NCBI GenBank assembly: GCA_936450465.1
Contig: OW388297.1
Coordinates: 47,754,130-47,818,129 of the forward strand
From: Gibbula magus
Taxonomy: Eukaryota > Mollusca > Gastropoda > Trochida > Trochidae
Length of the DNA stretch: 64,000 nt
Direction of reading: 5' to 3'
In this document: positions 56,233 to 64,000 of the stretch, in pieces
Position numbering within the stretch: position 1 is the stretch's first letter
How the letters are laid out: each line of letters starts with the position of its first letter
Program-made: the position numbers and the translations under genes
Notes under the pieces: model-generated
Told to the model about the DNA's origin: nothing
The model's input: the letters and a program-made list of their open reading frames with translations, nothing else
Database searches by the model: none

Positions 56233-59159
56233 ATAAGAACATTTAAGGTGATGAGATGAAATACTATGGAATAAAGCCTAAATGTAATACTGTTAGCATT
56301 GATTAAGGATATTTATCATTAGAGTCTATGGGTAAAATAATATGAAAATAGAATCTATGAATAATAGCTAGAAAATGGCCGTCACGTGTTAAAATCAACA
56401 AACTGAACATTCATAGTACTAGAAACGTCATATTCATACACCAGTGAAGGGGTCACAAAAAGGTTAAACAAAATTACATCATTTGTAAATTTTAATAGTA
56501 TTACACTTTTTCATTTCACTCGGAATAAGTGAGATGTAAGTCAGTTACTGTCATAATTCTCTCCTTGCATCGGGAAATATAAGAAAATATAAGGAAATAT
56601 CAGGAAGGCGAGTCCGAGGAGAACTATGGTGGTTTATATATTACATACCATCATACGAATCCTAGTCCTGCTCCATGGCTGTGTATTATTAAGAGCCTTT
56701 AATACAGTCTAGATGTTTATTCAGCAAGTCTAGATAAACTGAATACACATATAACTGGTAGTATTGAAAAATATAAAATCATAAGGATGAAAGTACAGTA
56801 ACTAAAAAAATTCCATAGACTAAAGTTTAGTCTATACCAATCCATACCACACCATTCCAGTCCATTGCCGAAACACACCACACCATACCACATGCATATG
56901 GCATAAAATAAACCGAACCGCTACATACTTGTCCAAACCATTGTGTATTCATGTGATCTAATAAGTGAAACAATAATTACATGATAAACCACACTTTACA
57001 GAAGTCACTACTGATATTACGACTGTCTCTTTATTCCTAAATCCAGTAGTTAAAGCTATCTGTGTACGGAGTCACTACACAGACAGGCAGTAAATCACTG
57101 ACAATTGCTTCTCTTATCTGCCTGGTTTTTCTGGATCTGTATAAAGTAGGACATTAAGAGCTTTTTTCGGACCCCCAGACCCCCATTTAGAGTTGTTTTT
57201 CTACATGTAAGTACATCAAAACAGATAGTTTAGTTGATGTAGTGGAGGAGAGGGTGCTGTGTGAATGGGATGTAAACTATACACTTGTACTGTACCCTCC
57301 AGAACATGTCGAGGTCTCGGTGGCTGAGTGGATACGTTGCACATTTTTCGCAAATATTGTGTTCTAAAATTTTTCATTTATCATTAAAGTTTATACGATA
57401 TACTGTTACGTTAGAAGGTAAAACATATCATTACACGACCCGATATACCGTATCCATAGAAAACGGTTATCCGTATTGGAAGAAAATTGTGTGACGTATA
57501 AAGCGACAGTGGTGTTGAACTTTTCAGTGTGAGACGTAGATTTGTATGTCTGACGCGAATTTGTTCAGAGTTCAGACAGCAAGATGATTGACCATTCCAT
57601 CATGATGTGATACTTTATTGTTTTACTCTGAGTGTTTAGGTATCGTGACATCAGTCAGTTCACTTGAACTACCTTCGAGTGGCAAAAATGGCCACTCGAC
57701 GGAAAATGGACTCGCAGTGGACCGAACCATTTGCATTCGTTTTAGAACCCTCTTTATTGATTGAGGAGTAATAGCTAGCCATTGGTAACACTTATTTACC
57801 TTTTCGCGAGATCACTTTAATTCAGTAAGAAGGGGGTGCTACAGCGCCTTTAATACGCCACATCTTTACAATGTCAAAGCTTGTATTTGTGAATTGGCCA
57901 TATGGTCTAATTACTTATCTTAACAAGTCCTAGTCTACTTATGCCAATGTTGGTTAGGCTGAAGAATTTACAACTGTCGATAGAACATCGATAACGACCT
58001 GTTTCTCCTCAATATGTCGCGTCCAATACGTCTCACAGTTGATTGTATGTACAGACTCTCCGCGTGCTTCCTCGGGTGGTCAGAACGAACTGGACAGTGG
58101 CTGAACGAACTGGACAATGGCTGAACGAACGAATGTTGAACTGCTCTTGTTCTAACTGTCTCTCACTGAATCTTCCCGACGACTGTAGAGAATCAAAATT
58201 CAGATTGTGTGCGTGTACAGTTTCATAGAGATTGAGTCACTGTTTGGTCAATACATATATGTTATGATGAACTTATTAGAACTTTTTGTTATATGAAATT
58301 TAGAAGAACGCGAGATGACGAAATCAACAATGAATACTGAATAGTAGTTTATAGAATATGATTTTTTTTAAATATTTTGACCACTCCCATTTTTTTTTCA
58401 GTCCCCAGAATATTTCAACATATTTCAGGTAAAACGTATTTTGTTTAAAAGTCGTCCACTGTTCTATTTCATCACAATTTTTTAACGAAACGTTTGCGTA
58501 AATCCCAATCGACTCTCCAAAATACGTGGGCTTCAGGCCCTGCTTTAGAAAACTCCACGTATACTGAAATTTAGTTCATCGAGTCCATGGAAGATAATAA
58601 TTATTCCACCTTCATCAATTTATATCTAGACTTGATGAATAAGGACCTAGACTGTATTTAAGGCTCTTATTTTTAAACAGTCATGGGGCAGGACTATAAA
58701 ATATTGTTGTAGATGTTTCGTTTAGGTACTGCATTTACATGTAGCCTACTAAAATATATATACCTGTCAGTTCTGATGCAGGTGAGGACCCTCATTAAGC
58801 TACTGTTATCTGTAAGTAGATGTTTAATGTTGCTCAGGTAGGTCGTTACTGCTGACATATATGGGACGACTGCGGGGGCGGAGGGTGGAGAATTGGTGCA
58901 ATTATTCTTTCTTATTATATTTCCTCTTCTTACTTTATCGATATAGATTTCTTCAGATTCAAATTGTTGTATTCACTCGAGTCCCAATTGTTAAAATTCT
59001 CAAGCAATGTGAGTGAATTTAGAATAAATTCAATTTCATTTTCTTCCATTTGAACAACATGAAATAATGAACGTCAATTGCTTTAAGGACAGTACGGAGT
59101 TTTGTTGACTGGAATAATTGATAATGATAAAAAGATAAGGGGGATATACATGTATGCAT
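56233..59159. other. Intergenic, no supported gene
   Basis: Contains a tRNA-A-box-like GGTGGCTGAGTGGATACG at 57318 without a B box, and a small duplication of GAACGAACTGGACARTGGCT at 58083-58125. Short frames (57285-57494, 58043-58228) lack context. Confidence 0.4.
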
Positions 59160-59298
59160 AGGAACTCGATATCGTAATCAAAATGTAGGTAAAACGTAGG
59201 TGAAAAAACCCATCACCCTTTATCACATAGAGTGATATAGGGTGTAGTTTTTTTTATCTACCTTATACCTACATTTTACTTACGATATCGAGTTCCTG
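59160..59298. mobile_element. MITE family Y, copy 2 (palindrome)
   Basis: GGAACTCGATATCGTAATCA, then AAATGTAGGT, on the left is mirrored by ACCTACATTTTACTTACGAT and ATCGAGTTCC on the right. The centre holds GTGAAAAAACCCATCACCC opposed by GGGTGTAGTTTTTTTT. No coding capacity. Confidence 0.75.
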
Positions 59299-61055
<1,757 letters not shown>

Positions 61056-61086
61056 ATTGGTTTATCATCCAAAACTGGCTCCAACA

Positions 61087-61150
61087 GTAGATATCGCTTG
61101 TGTGAGATCAAGCGATATCTACAAGCGATATCTACATTGTAGATATCGCT
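61087..61150. repeat. Clustered AGCGATATCT palindromes
   Basis: The words GTAGATATCGCT and AGCGATATCTAC alternate four times within 64 bases, producing several competing hairpins. Confidence 0.8.
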
Positions 61151-61179
61151 ACAATCAAATCGTCACAATCCTATTACAT

Positions 61180-61554
61180 CATCAGTTAATGACATCACAA
61201 AGCTTTGACATCACTGAGAACACTGCTGACAATGTTATGACGTCACAAAGTTTATGACGTAACAATGCTATGATGCCACAATGCTGATGACGTCACAATG
61301 CTATGACCTCACTGAGCTCACTGCTGAAGTAGTCAAATGGCAGTTTTGTGTTGCAGATATGTTCATTATTTTGCTAATAACTGTTGAAGAATGATTTTGA
61401 ATGATAAATAAAATCTCACCCTCGTGTCTTCTGATATCAAATATATAAACACTCGTTGATTAAAGTAAAAATATCCTCGGCAAGCCTCGGATATTTGTAA
61501 CTTTAATCAACTCGTGTTGATATATTTGATATCAGAAGACACTTGGGTGAGATT
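61180..61554. mobile_element. Foldback element family X, well-preserved copy
   Basis: 61185-61325 carries short direct repeats around TGACGTCACAAAG / TGACGTCACAATGCTATGA. 61408-61554 is a palindrome: AATCTCACCCTCGTGTCTTC then TGATATCAAATATATAAACA on the left, mirrored by TGATATATTTGATATCAGAA then GACACTTGGGTGAGATT on the right, with CTCGGCAAGCCTCGG near the centre. A decayed copy in opposite orientation lies at 47887-48215. Confidence 0.75.
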
Positions 61555-62025
61555 CTCTATATAAACGCCGGAGCTTGCCGACCACATTTACGTTGAACTT
61601 TCAAACCGTTAATGAGCTAGTGAACAAACACATTGTGAAATATATTTCTTATAACTTCAAACTTAATTAAACTCAATTAAATTGATGTTTGAATCCATGA
61701 AGTATTTTTTTTCTCAAATAAATGCAAAACATGTACATATTTCAAAGCCTTGTATTCTATCGGACCGGTCACAATAGTACCGCACCACATATATATATGC
61801 CACCAAAACGTAGTTCAGAGAAATATTGTTTAAGTATATATCATGTATGGTTCTAACGAACTGCATTCGTCTAACTAATAACCAACCAGAAAAGAAATGT
61901 CTCGTTTAAAAAAAAGATAAATAAGAACAAGATGTGTTTGTTAAACACGGATGCACCCGGATATATGCTATCAGCCATCTATTCATTACTATAAAAGAGC
62001 TTATATAATAACAGTTTTCTGAAAA
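61555..62025. other. Intergenic, nothing recognised
   Basis: AT-rich. The TTTGTTAAACACGGATGCAC phrase near 61938 may be the start of the next repeat. Confidence 0.35.
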
Positions 62026-62165
62026 TGTCCACTGCGGCAAGGTGAAGGTCACAAGGTCAAATATGATGACCTCATATGAAAGGTCTAATCACAAGGTATA
62101 CACATGCCAAGTATGAAAGCCCTAGCTCTGAACAATCCAAAGTTATGGCCAAGGTTAAAGTATCC
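62026..62165 (+). repeat. Dispersed 'AAGGTCACAAGGTCAAA' repeat
   Basis: CAAGGTGAAGGTCACAAGGTC, CACATGCCAAGTATGAAAGC and CCAAAGTTATGGCCAAGGTT occur in the order I recall for a repeat very common in molluscan genomes. Single copy here, ends unclear. Confidence 0.5.
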
Positions 62166-63000
62166 TACTCGGACAATGACTTTGTGAACAAATTCTGTTC
62201 ACTTTTTAACATAATTTTTTAAGAAAATTGATTTTTTTTAAACCTATATTTTCTTTTGCTTTTTAGTTTATTTGTTTTATAGTCTTTAATTCAATACTGA
62301 CGTGTCCATATACCGTTTGATACCCTATGTTACACTCCTCTCCAAATCACATTAGATCATTGTTGCCATCAACATATTCAAATTTGTACGTTTGTCGGTT
62401 TATAAGTCGTAGAAACACTCGCTTTAATTTCAAAACGGCAGGCCTCAAAGCTCATTTTAGCAAACAAAACTATGGAGTCGGTTTTTCTCCCCAATGTACG
62501 TTACTCCCGCCCCTAAGTCACCTGTAGAGCAAGGGGGACGCTAGGGTCACCTGACCTCGCACAGATGTCACATTTCATCCATCGGACAGGTGAAATGTAC
62601 ATACTCACATTGTCATAAACAAACACAGCGTATAATAGGTGCTTAACCACACATAGAGAATCTGCAGGTATTCTAATGGACAGGGCTGTGATCCGTTCTC
62701 TCTCAATAACTGGAGGAATGCCTTTGTAATTTTAGATATACATAAGTGTGGATTATAGCTTTTTTATGTACACTGGCAATGGCTTCAAGCAAAATCATCT
62801 TCTTGTTGCATTTACTGATGTGAAGAAAACTTGATTTTAATTCATAAATGGATTTTCGAATTCTTTAAGAAAACAAAGTATTGTTAATTATATGAACAGG
62901 TCTAAGACCACCGATAACAACTGGGCCAATGATTTTGAAGTGACGTGTGGTGTGGTCAGTATACTACAGTCATACATTTTAGTAAAAATGAAATGATAAC
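62166..63000. other. Intergenic, nothing recognised
   Basis: No supported features. The 66-codon frame at 62327-62527 lacks context. Confidence 0.35.
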
Positions 63001-63006
63001 AATAAA

Positions 63007-63854
<848 letters not shown>

Positions 63855-64000
63855 AATGACTTCAAATGTGTGGATTGTCTGGTAGCATTTTCTACCATTT
63901 AATGACTTCAAATGTGTATTGGATTGTCTGGTAGCATTTTCTACCATTTAATGACTTCAAATGTGTATTGGATTATGTGGCATTGACTTTCTACCATTCA
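63855..64000. repeat. Tandem repeat, 46-49 bp unit, running off the window
   Basis: AATGACTTCAAATGTGT starts at 63855, 63901 and 63950. Each continues to GGTAGCATTTTCTACCATTT. The third copy is diverging at the window end, so the array may continue. Confidence 0.9.

Noticed and set aside
57318..57340. tRNA-like A box (GGTGGCTGAGTGG)
   Set aside because: No B box or tRNA fold follows; at most a SINE scrap.

Overview
This is about 64 kb of AT-rich, intron- and repeat-rich animal DNA. The organism is most likely a mollusc, probably a gastropod and possibly abalone-like. The grounds are a full-length tRNA-derived SINE with an (ACTC)n tail (13901-14247), several repeat types I associate with marine invertebrate genomes, GT-AG splice signals, and no bacterial gene organisation. 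The species assignment is inference from repeat style, not from a marker gene.

Only one locus is clearly protein-coding. A single exon of about 6.1 kb on the plus strand (35187-41304, or to the stop at 41345) encodes some 2,040 residues of Ser/Pro/Gln-rich, mostly disordered protein with a few helical, charged segments. The apparent ATG at its 5' end lies inside the splice acceptor, so this is an internal exon. Upstream, two short coding exons (7218-7289 and 15558-15587) start at an ATG that follows an in-frame stop and end at strong phase-0 donors. Both fit the phase-0 acceptor at 35186. A third, non-coding first exon (about 30.06-30.74 kb) would make translation start at the strong Kozak ATG at 35286. 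I read this as one gene with three alternative promoters and introns of about 28, 20 and 4.4 kb. At the 3' end there are two possible outcomes: read-through to a stop at 41343 with AATAAA at 41822, or splicing from a phase-1 donor at 41305 to an acceptor at 43888 and a 34-codon terminal exon. I could not assign the protein to a known family.

Region by region: 1-7.2 kb holds a LINE remnant, a diverged tandem array and upstream sequence. The 7.3-35 kb stretch is intronic, with DNA-transposon remnants, a long nested palindrome (13.0-13.5 kb), the SINE, an 89-bp array (23.2-24.1 kb), a terminal-inverted-repeat element with intact target-site duplication (29.39-29.55 kb) and a nearly perfect 64-bp array (31.9-32.75 kb). 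The 35.2-44.4 kb stretch is the coding exon and its 3' ends. The 44.4-64 kb stretch is accessory: repeats, two foldback families each seen twice, a TATA-box mini transcription unit (49.75-50.2 kb), a 20-bp minisatellite with 120-bp higher-order structure (51.1-51.7 kb), weak orphan ORFs (48.9 and 53.4 kb), a CCAT-rich array (54.95-55.6 kb), and long (TA)n and (CT)n microsatellites.

I found no evidence of an operon, CRISPR array or defence system. The points most worth a second look are the multi-promoter giant-exon gene, the nested palindrome, and the TATA-driven mini unit with internal repeats.
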